Shown piece by piece: positions 20,103 to 30,631 of a stretch of 64,000 nucleotides of DNA. The stretch is taken from the NCBI GenBank assembly GCA_963678675.1, contig OY783193.1, forward strand, positions 36,494,430-36,558,429. The letters are read 5' to 3'. Position numbers and translations under genes: made by a program. Position 1 is the first letter of the stretch, and each line of letters opens with the position of its first letter. The notes under the pieces were generated by a model. It had not been told where the DNA came from. It did not search any database and worked only from the letters and a program-made list of their open reading frames with translations. The stretch comes from Xiphydria camelus (Eukaryota; Arthropoda; Insecta; Hymenoptera; Xiphydriidae).

Positions 20103-21235
20103 CTCGAACTTTCAACAGTTAGAAAAAACGAGAAACGAGACAATTATCAATTTCACAGAAATGCAACATTTGAAAAACGAAACACCGCAAAACGCAGCGA
20201 CGAACTCTCAAATCTCGCGCGTTAGGACACTCCGCCGGCGCAGCGCCCGCGCGCAAAGCGTGCACCTAACCCGTCCACGCGCGATGCACTTTTTGCCGAA
20301 GAAGAAGGCAGTGCAGTACCCGCGCTGCAGCATAGCAGCGCCGCGCGAGCGGTCGTCGTTCACCGCGAATCTCGCGAGCAACGTGCAGCGTGCCGAGGCA
20401 CATCGACGTTGACGGGCGAAGCCGATTGGCGGACAGGATGGCCCGCGATTGGCGCAGCGGGGTGGGACGGGAGAGGGGAGCGCTAGGGTCGCGACAAGTA
20501 GTAAAGTCGCGCTCCGGTTCAGACAGTTTCGGGCCGTTAGCTCGGGTAGTCTCTGCGCGACGCTCGTTACGCCTGGTTTTTCGCGATAATCTTTCCGCGC
20601 TGCCGACACGCGTCGCGCGCGACAGTGAATTCGTCGTCGTTTCTGCCCTTTAGCTCGCGTCGCCTCCTCGAAAATTCGAGGCGACGACCGGGAAGTGTCA
20701 GTTTCCGGCGTGCGATCTTCGCGGGGGAAACTTTCTCATCGCGCGGCGATGACACGTGACTTCGGAGAAACTCGCGGTTGCTCCTCAAGATCATGGTCGA
20801 GTGACGGACCGTGCTTCCGGTAGCGCCCGAACGATTTCGTCGAGCGTACCTGGAACATTTTTGTGGTCCTCTTTGTCTTTTCTCCGTCTTCTTCCGCACC
20901 TACCGTCTCTCCTTCGCACGCGCGCCGCGCCGCTGCTTTTCGTTCCACGGCGGACCCGGTTCGCAACAGCGAAGTTGTACACGGCGCTCGAAGTTATTCT
21001 CGCGAGTGGCTAATACTGGTGGGTACGGGCGAACCTACGGACGACGACCGGCTAAAATTGGATACTCGCGGTTCTTGCAGCCGAGCGGGCGCGAGCTCTG
21101 AGGGACGATGCACCGCGGCATCGGGTCTTCCTATGGCTGATACCGAAGGTAGGACTGTGTGAGTGTTTTGAGTGGTCGGGATTCTATGAGCTCGTTATCG
21201 CGTTGCTGGGTAGCGGAATAATTTCTGGTTGATGT
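20103..21235. promoter_or_regulatory. CpG-rich segment, candidate promoter/5' exon
   Basis: From about 20200 to 21170 GC and CpG content are high. Several overlapping frames exist on both strands and none is recognisable. Near the end, ATGGCTGATACCGAAG is followed by GTAGGA, a plausible splice donor, which would give a very short first coding piece (MADTE). There is no independent support; the annotation as regulatory or 5' exon DNA is inference. Confidence 0.25.
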
Positions 21236-21303
21236 TAAAAAACAGCTCGGTCAATTTAGCCAAAATCCTAGAGACGATACCGTCCGTTTGGTGAAATATT
21301 ACT
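21236..21303 (+). mobile_element. MITE family B, fragment B2
   Basis: About 68 bp matching one end of family B: TCGGTCAATTTAGCCAAAATCC, then GAGACGATACCGTCCGTTTGG and GTGAAATATTACTGTG. The rest of the element is absent. Confidence 0.65.
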
Positions 21304-22000
21304 GTGCTAGCAGCAATGATGATTGTTATCGAAGCACTATACTCTATTGCTGTGTATAAAAGAATATATTATTACTATGAAACGTTATAGTTATTCTATA
21401 ATATCCGAACGAGAAAATTATCGTCGATCTATCAATGAAATATCGCTGATATATTATAAGAACATAATTGCTCTAAAAACTGCAATATACATTTGGATAA
21501 AAAATATCGTAGTAATAAAAATAATAGCTTACAAACAGTTGAACAGGCGGGCGTTATATCTACTTTATACCCATTTTTATTAGTCCCGGAAAGATCTATA
21601 GCTTTAGTATAAGAATAAAAATAGCGCGTTCCATTTAAAAAAGTCTAAGTGACTTTCGTGTCTCGTAACTGACTCGTCTCAACAATTACCTGTGTAGAAC
21701 CATGTGAATAGTTGGCGATTCCCAAAGAATTTAATTATCTAATACGAGGTTCTAGTGGACCTAATCAAATTGAATTTACTAATCATTAAATTTACTTAAC
21801 CAAAATAAAATCGTAAGTGCAATCGTTATTAAGCTGAAAATTCGATTTAATAATATTTGCACAAGTAACTGTTCCCACAAGACAGAAATGCACAGTTATA
21901 CTTCTCGTCTTTTTGAAAGTTTTTAAAGCTGTTGATTATTAACATGGAATTGAAATGAATAACGCACGTTGAATTAATAATAAGTTTACGTATTACATAT
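21304..22000. other. No gene recognised
   Basis: AT-rich. The plus-strand frame at 21323-21583 is Ile/Tyr/Lys-rich with no domain; judged chance. Confidence 0.5.
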
Positions 22001-22121
22001 ACCGTATGTCCATCTGCAAACGCAAGAAATCTGAGTGTACCTAAAAATTGAACTACCGAAGTCAGGTAAGTAAAATTTGAGGTATACTCAGATTTCTTGC
22101 GTTTGCCGACGGACGCGTATG
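22001..22121. repeat. Hairpin R
   Basis: Left arm ACCGTATGTCCATCTGCAAACG then CAAGAAATCTGAGTGTACCT; right arm AGGTATACTCAGATTTCTTG then CGTTTGCCGACGGACGCGTA. The inner 30 bp of the arms are nearly perfect complements around a 30-bp loop. Only one copy in the window. Confidence 0.75.
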
Positions 22122-23124
22122 ATATAAATTTTAATGTAAAGATTCCAAATTGGGAATCAATATTGTTAATGCAGAAGTTAAGAAGAAAGTTTATTTACGG
22201 TTACCAAGCGTATAATTCAACGTAATGAAAGAAATATATCATTGAAAGGAAAAAATACTCATCTATATTATAATATTCATCATATTCATGTCATGTGTGT
22301 TTATTAACTGTAAAGCAACTCGTTTCTCAGTATACATTAACACATTTCCGAACGTTTGAAGAGGATAAAGTATGCAATGAAGACATAGTACGGTTATTAA
22401 TAAATTTAATTTGACTTGATTGACAAGAATCTTGTATATATCAATCACAGGTAGATTGATAATCTTCCATTTTTTTCATCGTGAAACATTTTTAGAAAAT
22501 ATTCGCTAAACAGATTGGCCTGACCTTGTGCAATTCTTATGTCGAAATTGCAGAAAGCATGACACCGATCAACGCTTTACAGCATTCACTCCTTTCTAGA
22601 GATTACCGCAATTCTTACTTCGAAATAATTCATGGAAACGGTATCCCGTCGTACCTATCGTTCATCCGAGTCCGTATAACTGCAACTTTCCGGTAACGGA
22701 AAAGTTCAATTAGAATGTGCGACGGAGAAATGAGTATACATTACGCGAACTGCCACGTCACGTAGTGCTGCTCTCGAGGGATGCATGATGGTACCTATAT
22801 ACTTTACGCTGTATAGAAATGTACAATTCACTTGCAAATTTAAAGGTGAGTGCTATGCTATATTGTATGAGCTATCTTCGGTCGAACTGCGTAGGATTTG
22901 CAAATCAAAAAGATCGGTATGGTAAATTGAGCATTTTTGCATGGCACGAAGTACCAAATATTCCTACCCCAAGAGCAACCCGCGCAACTGACACAGCGTT
23001 AACCTCAGATATACTTTCTTTCGTGCTCTTCAAGCCAAAATCATCGCGAACGCCACTAAAATTAGAATCCCTGGCTTTTCATCGATTCAGGTTTAGAGAG
23101 TGTGCCCGAACTACCGCAATTCTT
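22122..23124. other. No gene recognised
   Basis: Contains AATTTAAAGGTGAGTGC at about 22838-22854, a near-perfect splice donor context, downstream of a short ATG frame beginning at 22819, but nothing else supports an exon. The frame 22819-23184 runs through the donor and into repeat S2. Confidence 0.4.
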
Positions 23125-23275
23125 ACCCAACGCTTACGGCTATCCTACACAAATCTCCGTAATCCGCCGCGTAAGCATTTGTAGTAAGACGTAACGGGCT
23201 TACGTCTATCGGAGCCGGCCAATCAGGATTCCCGAGTGCTTACGTACCGGCTTATGGAAATTTATGTGAAATATC
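23125..23275. repeat. Inverted-repeat unit family S, copy S2
   Basis: The left side has CACAAATCTCCGTAATCCGC then GCGTAAGCA, and the right side TGCTTACGTACCGGCTTATGG then AAATTTATGTG, roughly inverse. The right side shares CTTATGGAAATTTATGTG with arm 2969-2990 of S1, and GGCCAATC corresponds to the CCAATC block there. Confidence 0.55.
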
Positions 23276-23402
23276 GCTGACGCCGAAAAGGCGCGGGTCG
23301 AGTAAACGAAGTTCGAGGTATCGAACTACTCGTTCATTCGTTGAGGGAAAAATGTGGTAGATTTGACTAAATTAGCAGTGACAAGCGGGGAACGCACGGG
23401 GA
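23276..23402. other. No gene recognised
   Basis: Short unique stretch between repeats S2 and F3. Confidence 0.5.
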
Positions 23403-23727
23403 AGAGCCATATATTTTGTATATAATCCATACGTGGTTTTGATTGTACATATATGGATTATATGTGATTTATATATTTACCATATGTTGTCATTATACGA
23501 TTAATATAAAAATCATATAATCCATACATGATCAAAACCACACGTAGCTTACATAGAAAATATACTTTAGACAATTTTTCTGCCTTGGTTATTTAACATT
23601 TTTTATAATCCATATAGGTATAGGTATGTATAGTCCGTATATGGTTTACATATAAATTATATCTACGTAGGGCCAAATCCATGTATGGACTATATATGCA
23701 AACGATATAGAACTTTTCTGCCTGGGA
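23403..23727. mobile_element. Palindromic family F, copy F3 (probably two overlapping copies)
   Basis: The first part, 23403-23590, has arms CCATACGTGGTTTTGATTG and CAATCATGATCAAAACCACA-like inverse, and ends TTTTTCTGCCTTGG. A second, partial unit continues to 23727 and ends AACTTTTCTGCCTGGG. The two terminus-like motifs suggest one copy inserted next to or into another. Confidence 0.7.
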
Positions 23728-23858
23728 GTGTACGTACATATATCCATGAATATTGGTTGACTTTATTATGCTGCAATGGCTTGGGGCGAACTATCGCGGC
23801 ATGCAACGTGATTCGTTCTTGCCGATGATGCCTTCGTCTTTGGTCGTAAAGTCCATTA
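23728..23858. other. No gene recognised
   Basis: Short unique stretch between F3 and hairpin T. Confidence 0.5.
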
Positions 23859-23965
23859 CACAATAAAGGGAATGAAGAATAAGATGCCGACTGGTTGGAA
23901 TCTTATTCCATATAATGGCCTTCCGCGATTGGTTTAAATCCTTATTTCTTATTCTTTTCATTGTG
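23859..23965. mobile_element. TA-flanked hairpin element T
   Basis: 107-bp unit: left CACAATAAAGGGAATGAAGA, right TCTTATTCTTTTCATTGTG, each bordered by TA (23857-23858 and 23966-23967). A TA duplication suggests a Tc1/mariner-type MITE. One copy seen; it abuts F4. Confidence 0.65.
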
Positions 23966-23967
23966 TA

Positions 23968-24200
23968 TCCAGGTAGAAAAGATCCAAGTATATGGATTAT
24001 ATATATTTTGTATATAAAACATAAATTTGGACTTATTTAATTTATATATAATTTATAAGTCATATACGGACTATATATGGTTTATATATAGTATTATTTC
24101 AATTGTTTTAATTTTTATGCAATCAATATAATACATATGTAGTTTATATTGAAATAACGTATAAATTTAATAAGTCAAAATTTATATGTGTTCTATATAC
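23968..24200. mobile_element. Palindromic family F, copy F4
   Basis: Left end CCAGGTAGAAAAGATCC, then AT-rich arms with TATATGGATTATATATATTT and inverse TATATGGTTTATATATAGTA. The right terminus is diverged or missing (ends near GTGTTCTATATAC). Confidence 0.65.
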
Positions 24201-24782
24201 AAATTAAACGGTGGGATGCGAACGCTCCGGACGATCCGTCCGAATTCAGGGCTTTACTCGCACCGAAACGGTTTAACGATTCGCGCGAGAAACTCGTCGT
24301 ACGCCGTCGTCGTCCGACCTGCACGACAGGATGCTGCGGCCGGAAGCCCCGACGATGTTGCTCGCCCTGCGCGCGCGACGACTAGACTCCGTGGCTCCTC
24401 CGTTACTAGGTGAGCGACGCCGCGAAGTGGTGGCGCGCGCGCGCGCACACACGGACCAGCCAATGACTCAGGGTTCGAGCATTCGCGTGCTACAGAAAGG
24501 AGAGTGCCGGTCGACCTTCCTCTTTTCGCTGACCTCGCCGATTCCGTTCGTCCTCCGAAATACGGAGATCTTATTGCTATTATAACCCTGCAACACAAAG
24601 GGGTTATTTCAACTGCATTCGTGGTTCGTTTAATCGTAAATATGGTACGAGCAACCAGGAAAATTCAACCCCGCGCGATTGTGATTGATTTTACTACCAA
24701 CTTTTCTCTCGGTATAATCACTCATTTACATCGAATAATTTTTGTATATCACAATGAAATATCTCTTCCTTACAATCATCTA
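24201..24782. other. CpG-rich segment, no gene recognised
   Basis: CpG-rich at 24220-24560, with a CG/CA dinucleotide run near 24433-24451. Frames in three phases (24186-24598) are shadows of one another; none is recognisable. Confidence 0.4.
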
Positions 24783-25070
24783 CACTGAGATAAATAATTG
24801 CTAGTGTCGAAAAAATTTGTTCTCTAATCAAAAACATGATATAATTCCGGAATTAAGCTATGGTTTTTTTCTTGGCGCAAGAAAATATTTGATAGACTCG
24901 AGTAATTGTTTTTTTCATGCAGAAAGAATTTCTTGTCAGGGCGAAAGTATGCTTCAATCACGAATGCCATATTTTTCGACTAAGAATGTGTATTCTTAAC
25001 AATTTTTAAAGTCATATGTTCTTGGCTCAAGAATTCTTTTTGTTGACACCAGCGATTATTTCTCTCGATG
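24783..25070 (+). mobile_element. MITE family D, copy D1
   Basis: Left end CACTGAGATAAATAATTGC, right end GATTATTTCTCTCGATG, flanked by TA on both sides. Body landmarks AAAACATGATATAATTCC, GCAAGAAAATATTTGATAG, GTATTCTTAACAATTTTTAA, all shared with D2. About 288 bp, non-coding. Confidence 0.85.
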
Positions 25071-25104
25071 TATGAAATAGCATTTGACTGCAAGAAAGAA
25101 ATAT

Positions 25105-25207
25105 TTCTATTTCTATGGAAGAAAATTTAATTTATGTAAACAAATAATTATTCGCGAACCCGCAAGTAATTTTTGGTAGATCCATCTAATTTCTTTTTTT
25201 CCTATTA
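25105..25207. mobile_element. MITE family E, fragment E3
   Basis: Contains AATAATTATTCGCGAACCCG then CAAGTAATTTTTGGTAGATCC and TAATTTCTTTTTTTCC, matching the right half of E1 and E2. The left half is absent or unrecognisable. Confidence 0.6.
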
Positions 25208-25529
25208 TACATGCTACCTAGGGGAAATTTAACGATAGCTCGCTTTGCTGTCGGATAGGAACGAATGTTTTTTCTTTCCCTTGCATCTCTCATCCAAAAT
25301 AAAGACTCGTTCTCGAGCATATCAGCCGCGGGAAAGACAAACTTCACGGTGCAGAGAAATATCCGCTCGTTTACTGGCGCGTTCCTCTGTTGAAATTTCG
25401 CGGAAGTTATTCGGCTTTATCTGGGACTCGTAGGGCGCGCTTCGTGGGGTGAGGGGGAGGATTTACGTTTCGATGAATAACCTGCAGTTGGTAGTCGTGT
25501 AGTTTGATACGAGATTGTTCAGTTTCCAA
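25208..25529. other. No gene recognised
   Basis: No shared repeat or coding signal seen. Confidence 0.5.
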
Positions 25530-25690
25530 ATTGGGCCTCCACTGTAATCGCGGTTATCTCGCTGATCACGAACTTTTCTGGCTCACATCAGTGGAGTTCT
25601 TCGCGGATTACGTATTTCAACGTACGGGAGAGTTCTGTGTACCGATGTGGATCAGAAGTTCGTAAATAACGAGGTAATCGTCATTGGAGT
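25530..25690. repeat. Diverged family C-like palindrome
   Basis: TAATCGCGGTTATCTCGCTGATC then GAACTTTTCTGGCTCACATC on one side, GATGTGGATCAGAAGTTCG and AAATAACGAGGTAATCGTCA on the other: an inverted repeat with the same core as the family C stem (ATTATCTCATTATTTATGAAC). Confidence 0.6.
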
Positions 25691-26691
25691 AATTTTAGAC
25701 ATTAATTATAATTGCTAAAATTTTAGGAGATTCAGAATGTTTCAGGATGATGGATAATTATTCTACTCTATTTTTCGAAATTTAAAAATCAGTCAACTTT
25801 TATTTCAACTTCTCTGAGTGTGACTTTTTTTTAGGATTCCGAAAAATCATCGGAAGTCTCCAGAAGGAATTGCTAAGTTTTGAGGATATTCAGAATAATT
25901 ATTTTTAATATCCTAAAGGCTTCCAACGATTTTTCGAAATTCTAAAAATAGTCGCAAAGTAGAAGCGACGTCTATTCAAACCTCGAGAAATGGAGCAGAA
26001 TCTAATGAAGGAAGTCGCCAAAGTTCTTCAAGACGCGGAAATTTTAATCGTCATAATTATTCTTACATAAGTATTGTTGTATTATTCTTAGTTATTTCAG
26101 TGTACCGATTAGTACGGAACGTACTAATTAGTGAAAAATATCAAATACGATTAACGATCTCACATTTAACTCTACACAAATTGTTGATTCATTATTCGAA
26201 TAAATAATTCTTCACGCACAACAAATGCGATTGCTAAATCGCATCGCACTGTCGCGTAAACAGCTGGTCCACTCGAGAGTCGCTCTAAAAATACATTGAC
26301 CTCTCGTATCAATCGCAGGTGTAGTTGCTTAATCTCTTCGTAGAACGAGACCTCCGTCTTTTCTCGAAGATGCAGACATAACCGCATGCTGTACATATTT
26401 AAATCCGATTATGAATACTTCTTCCTTGCGAATAACGATTGTTTTTCACCTTCAGCTGCCTCCGCGATTAATTGCCACGCCACGCGAGAACAGCTGCCCA
26501 ATACGCGATCGATCTAAAAATACATATACCGATCCCACACGCACTTCAATCGTTGAACCCGTTAGAATTTATTAGCGTCTCCGTCTTGCACTTGACAACA
26601 TCACCGATGGAATATCATTAGTCTGACCCTTCGTTAGGAATTATTATTTTCGACGGTGCGCTAAGAAGAAAATGCGTATCAAATATCACTG
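25691..26691. other. No gene recognised
   Basis: Unique AT-rich DNA. The minus-strand frame at 26172-26396 has no domain that I recognise. Confidence 0.5.
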
Positions 26692-27111
26692 CCTAGACGG
26701 GAAAGTTCTATATATTTAGTACATAGATTTCATTTCTACATTAACTATATGAGGACTTTATACAGATTTTTGAATGGTTGCGTAATCCACGTATAGCCTG
26801 TACACTGTAAAAAAACAATTTGTATTTTTAATATACTTTTATATAAAGGTTTTTCCCAATACGCGATTATGTATATATTATATACATCGTGATTATGAAT
26901 TCCTTCTGAAATTTACCTCAGTTTTTCATAAACGGAGTACATTAATTCTCATAATCACGTAGTGGATAAAAGCTTTACATACAACTATATTAAATTTTAT
27001 CGAAATTTTGTTTACAGTATATATGGTTAATATAAAAGTCATACGTGGTCTATATATGACCAAATCCACATATGTATCATGTACAAAATATGTCGAACTT
27101 TTCCGCCTGGG
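26692..27111. mobile_element. Palindromic family F, copy F5, split by G1
   Basis: Left part 26692-26803 starts GCCTAGACGGGAAAGTTCTA, right part 27017-27111 ends GAACTTTTCCGCCTGGG. Removing the insert joins ...ATAGCCTGTA to TATATGGTTAATA, exactly the continuous sequence seen in other F copies. Confidence 0.8.
26804..27016 (-). mobile_element. MITE family G, copy G1, inserted in F5
   Basis: Left end CACTGTAAAAAAACAATTTG, right end CAAATTTTGTTTACAG-like (CGAAATTTTGTTTACAG), with TA on both sides of the insert. The right 120 bp in reverse complement match G2 (58864-58985), including AAGCTTTTATC, ACGTGATTAT and AATGTACTCCG. Confidence 0.75.
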
Positions 27112-27991
27112 TGTGCATCGTGCAGCAGTGTATTTTAAGCCTTTCGAAGACTCGGTCACCGGATGCTGTCTTTTCGACAGCCGGTTATACCCATTTTTCT
27201 CCGCGACCGCTATTGTCGTACCGCGGGCAACAATGAAGGTGTGGCAGTGCACAACGACACAACGCATATGAAATGTCTTCCCAGCAGCGTGGCTCGAGAA
27301 TCTTTCACTCCGCGTTCTCTCGCAATCGAACCACGAAAAACTGCAGCTGTTCCGCTCGCTATAAGAGATCGGTTTAAAAATACACGTTGACCTTTTATAT
27401 CGATTGCACGCGCTCTGTGTGTCGAGTGCGATTCGAGTGACGACCTCGTTCGCATCGGTTACGCTACTTCGGAAAATGTTATTCGGGCGTATATACCGTT
27501 TTATCTTTATCGGGGCGACCGTATTGTTTTAAATATATCGCGTGGCTCTACGGAGAGAAGAGTGTGTTAATCACTCTTATACTAGATAATAGATTTGACA
27601 TTTTGGAGAAGGTATTGCTTTACCATATGAGAACAATTGGCATACGTTTAGTGAAATTTACCAGATATACAACGTCAACTGTTGTCATACGCAATACTTT
27701 TCCCAAAATGTCATATCTGTTTCTAGTGTACAACAGTGATTAATATACTCTTCTCTCTTTATAAAATTGTATTTCGCAGTGAAACGATCAGGTACTCGCC
27801 CATCGTCGTCGCGATCGGGGGATAATTTAATTCGCTCCGAAGTGCAATCTTGGACGCGCGATATGGAAAGACGTCTTCTACCCCTCATCAAGGATCCGTT
27901 AAGTGCTTTTCTCGCTTGATCGATGTCCCTTCGCAAATAATTGCATAATTGCACGGTATATCCGGCCTCGTTTGCATTAGTGCCTTTTTTA
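27112..27991. other. No gene recognised
   Basis: Mixed composition. Overlapping frames at 26926-27455 and 27685-27954 show no domain. Nothing else recognised. Confidence 0.5.
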
Positions 27992-28212
27992 CACTGAGGA
28001 AAAAGGGGAATTATTTCAAATTATTATAATAATTGGATGTTCTCTTAATAATATATTTATTTGATCCGAATGAATATCGATTAGGATTGCATAAATATTG
28101 TTTCAATTGGATGATGTTTCAATCTGAACAATACTCCAACTCGAATCAAATAAGTATGCTATCAGGAATGATAATCATATTTATTTGAAATAACTTTTTT
28201 TTTCTCTCAGTA
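27992..28212. mobile_element. MITE J (CACTG-terminal)
   Basis: Left end CACTGAGGAAAAAGGGGAAT, right end AACTTTTTTTTTCTCTCAGTA, flanked by TA both sides. The inner arms ATTATTTCAAAT and ATTTGAAATAA are inverse. About 221 bp. Single copy in the window. Confidence 0.75.
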
Positions 28213-28521
28213 TACGTTACACTACTCTTGTGAATAGTATTTGGCTCGTGTGTACTTTGTCTTCGTCGTTAAAGTGACTCTGTCATAAATAAATTAAAGC
28301 ATTTTAAATATTATGCGGAAACCGTATATCGAAGAACGTATTCTTCAATGAATTTAATTACTCTTGTCGGTAGATAATTTCACCTGTTCCTGATATGCAA
28401 TCTTAGTCATGTGGTAGGTAAAAAAAATACCTTTCCCTCCCCTGATACACGAGAAACCTTTTGTACCTAAAACCTATATGAGGGGCTAGCCTCTGCCTTT
28501 TCAGATTCACGGGTATTAGTT
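28213..28521. other. No gene recognised
   Basis: No shared repeat or coding signal seen. Confidence 0.5.
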
Positions 28522-28627
28522 ACATACCGTATGAGGCTAAACTTACTCACAAGGAAAGAAGCTCGAATCATTGTTATCTTATTATTTACGAGCTCTTGGC
28601 TAATAATAAGTTTAACCTCATATGGTA
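28522..28627. mobile_element. Palindromic family C, copy C2 (internally deleted)
   Basis: Left end ATACCGTATGAGGCTAAACT, right end AGTTTAACCTCATATGGTA, only 106 bp apart. Contains the core TCATTGTTATCTTATTATTT. A compact, almost complete stem. Confidence 0.75.
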
Positions 28628-30362
28628 AATTATTTCCCAATTATTACGCATGACTCTGTATTAATTATGTAACAACTTTATATTTCCCTCGAGTCAGTGC
28701 GAAGACATAATATATTTTTTTTTAATTGAAAAAGCTTTTATTTAATAGAATATTAATATTAATACAGTCGATTAAAAATGTCTTGATCATTTCACTCGAT
28801 TCAAATTGAAGTAAATTCATAATGCAGTGAATAATAGGCGAATAAATGTTTGTTAGAATCCAGAAAGTTTTATTCTCGATGTAGAATTCTCGCGAAAGGT
28901 GAAAGGTTGTGGTATAGAATAGAAAGGTAAAGCGATGGGTGAACAAAAGGTGTGAAGGCGTCACGAAGGATATTTAATAACCCCCGAACGATCATTTCCC
29001 GCGATCGCTTTAATTTCCGATACTCACGTCGTCCTGTCAATTGGAGGGGAGGGGGCATTCGTTTGGTTGATGGATGGAATTAGACGAGATAGTGCTCGTA
29101 TCTCTCGCAATCATCCGAGTAAATTTCAGCGACGGTGCTGTATAATTTCGTGAAATATATCAGAAGCACATGAAAGAACGAGAAGGTGTCACGCTATTAT
29201 AGCGCCGTATTGCGCGGGAGATAGACACGGCGATATGTGGAGAGGTCTAATCTAATCTTAGGTTAACTTCCGTCTTTTCCTCGTTTGCTCCAACTTTCGA
29301 TCGCGAGATCGTAAGGGGACACGTAGTGTCTGTTACGCGTGCTTCGACTACCTCAGTGTAAACCCGCGCAGGGTGACTTTCGACTTTAGGTGATGATTGT
29401 CGTATAATATCTCTGATTGGAGGGAATAGGTATAGCGCAGATTTTTGAGCACGGGATATTTTCGGACATTTGAAAATTGATCACTTTGGACCTTCATTAA
29501 AAGTATGTTTATTGGTGTCTCCTTCCTACTCCAATGTAACACTATACATATTTATAGATATTTAGTCCCCCTCCCCTCGTCATAATGTACATAATTTTTT
29601 ATTTTATCAGTGAATCACATACGGAGACAAAAGGATTAGTAATGTTTACAGCGAATTTCTGCGGCAGGGCTCCTCGAGGTAAAAAATTAAATTTTTTAAC
29701 AGACACAGCGTACTTTTTACAGTTTGTTGCAGTGTAAACCCGTAAATACCCGACATATATTAACAGGAAATTGGTAAATTTTACAATATAAACTGATATT
29801 TATACTATTACGAACTGTAAATATTTGTGGTTTATTGAAAACTTCAATGGTTCACCCCAGGAGCTCTGTTACCGAGATAACTGTAAAAATTCATAGGTTT
29901 TTTCCCGTGATATCTCACTAATCTTTTTTCTCCGTACACCGTTCATTACGGAGAACGCGTTATAACGTGCAACAACGACTATTAGTTAAATTTATAGATA
30001 ATATATGGATAAATTTATGAATAATATAGGAATAAATGCGATACGTTGCGGTAAAAAATGCGCACCGTATATAGGATTAGACGTGCCTACTTTTAATCCC
30101 ATCCAATTATCCAGGAATGAATAAAACGGAGAATTCGACCCCTAAAGTTCGCCGCCGCGCATTTAATCCCCCGCGAAATAATAATCGAATTACTTCAACC
30201 GCGCCTCGCAAATGACCCGCCATATCTCCTCTCTTTCTCGCTGTGTGTATTATATGTATATACATATAGATTGCAACCTTGAAACGCGGTGTAATCGATA
30301 TCGCGAAGCGGATTGAGACTCTCCCTCACAGTCGCGATCATCTCTAGCGGAAGGTTGTTCCA
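28628..30362. other. No gene recognised
   Basis: Mostly AT-rich unique DNA with short CpG-rich pieces. Minus-strand frames 28722-28964 and 28870-29058 have no recognisable features. The motif CAGTGTAAACCCG occurs at 29354 and again at about 29732, possibly remnants of one repeat end. Confidence 0.45.
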
Positions 30363-30631
30363 TATATCGCTCACTGAGTTCTATAGTGGCACAACTACAA
30401 AAGTATAGTTTCGAGATAATTGGCTTTCAATGTTTTAAAGAAAGGAAAATATGCTTCAGTAATTAATAAAAGTAAGACAATTGGATAAATAGTAGCATTT
30501 TGTGTGAACTATATTTGTGCCAGTTTTATTTAAAATATAGTATACAGTTTGCTGATTTCAAATATGGCGTTAACTAAAAAATACCAGTTTTTTTGAGTTG
30601 TGCCACTATATAGAACTCAGTGAGCGATATA
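30363..30631. mobile_element. TA-flanked inverted-repeat element N
   Basis: The left arm 30365-30395 begins TATCGCTCACTGAGTTCTAT then AGTGGCACAACT; the right arm 30599-30629 is its inverse with one small difference (ACTATATAGAACTC). TA lies at 30363-30364 and 30630-30631. About 265 bp with an AT-rich centre and no coding capacity; a Tc1/mariner-type MITE is the likely class. Confidence 0.75.

Noticed and set aside
22819..22854. Short ATG frame followed by a perfect splice donor as an exon
   Set aside because: Nine codons plus one donor motif are expected by chance in 64 kb; no acceptor or further exon can be paired with it.
23859..23965. Reading CACAATA/CATTGTG as a second Transib end for the transposase
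   Set aside because: The hairpin is more than 5 kb from the transposase, is complete in itself, and is bordered by TA rather than a 5-bp GC-rich duplication.
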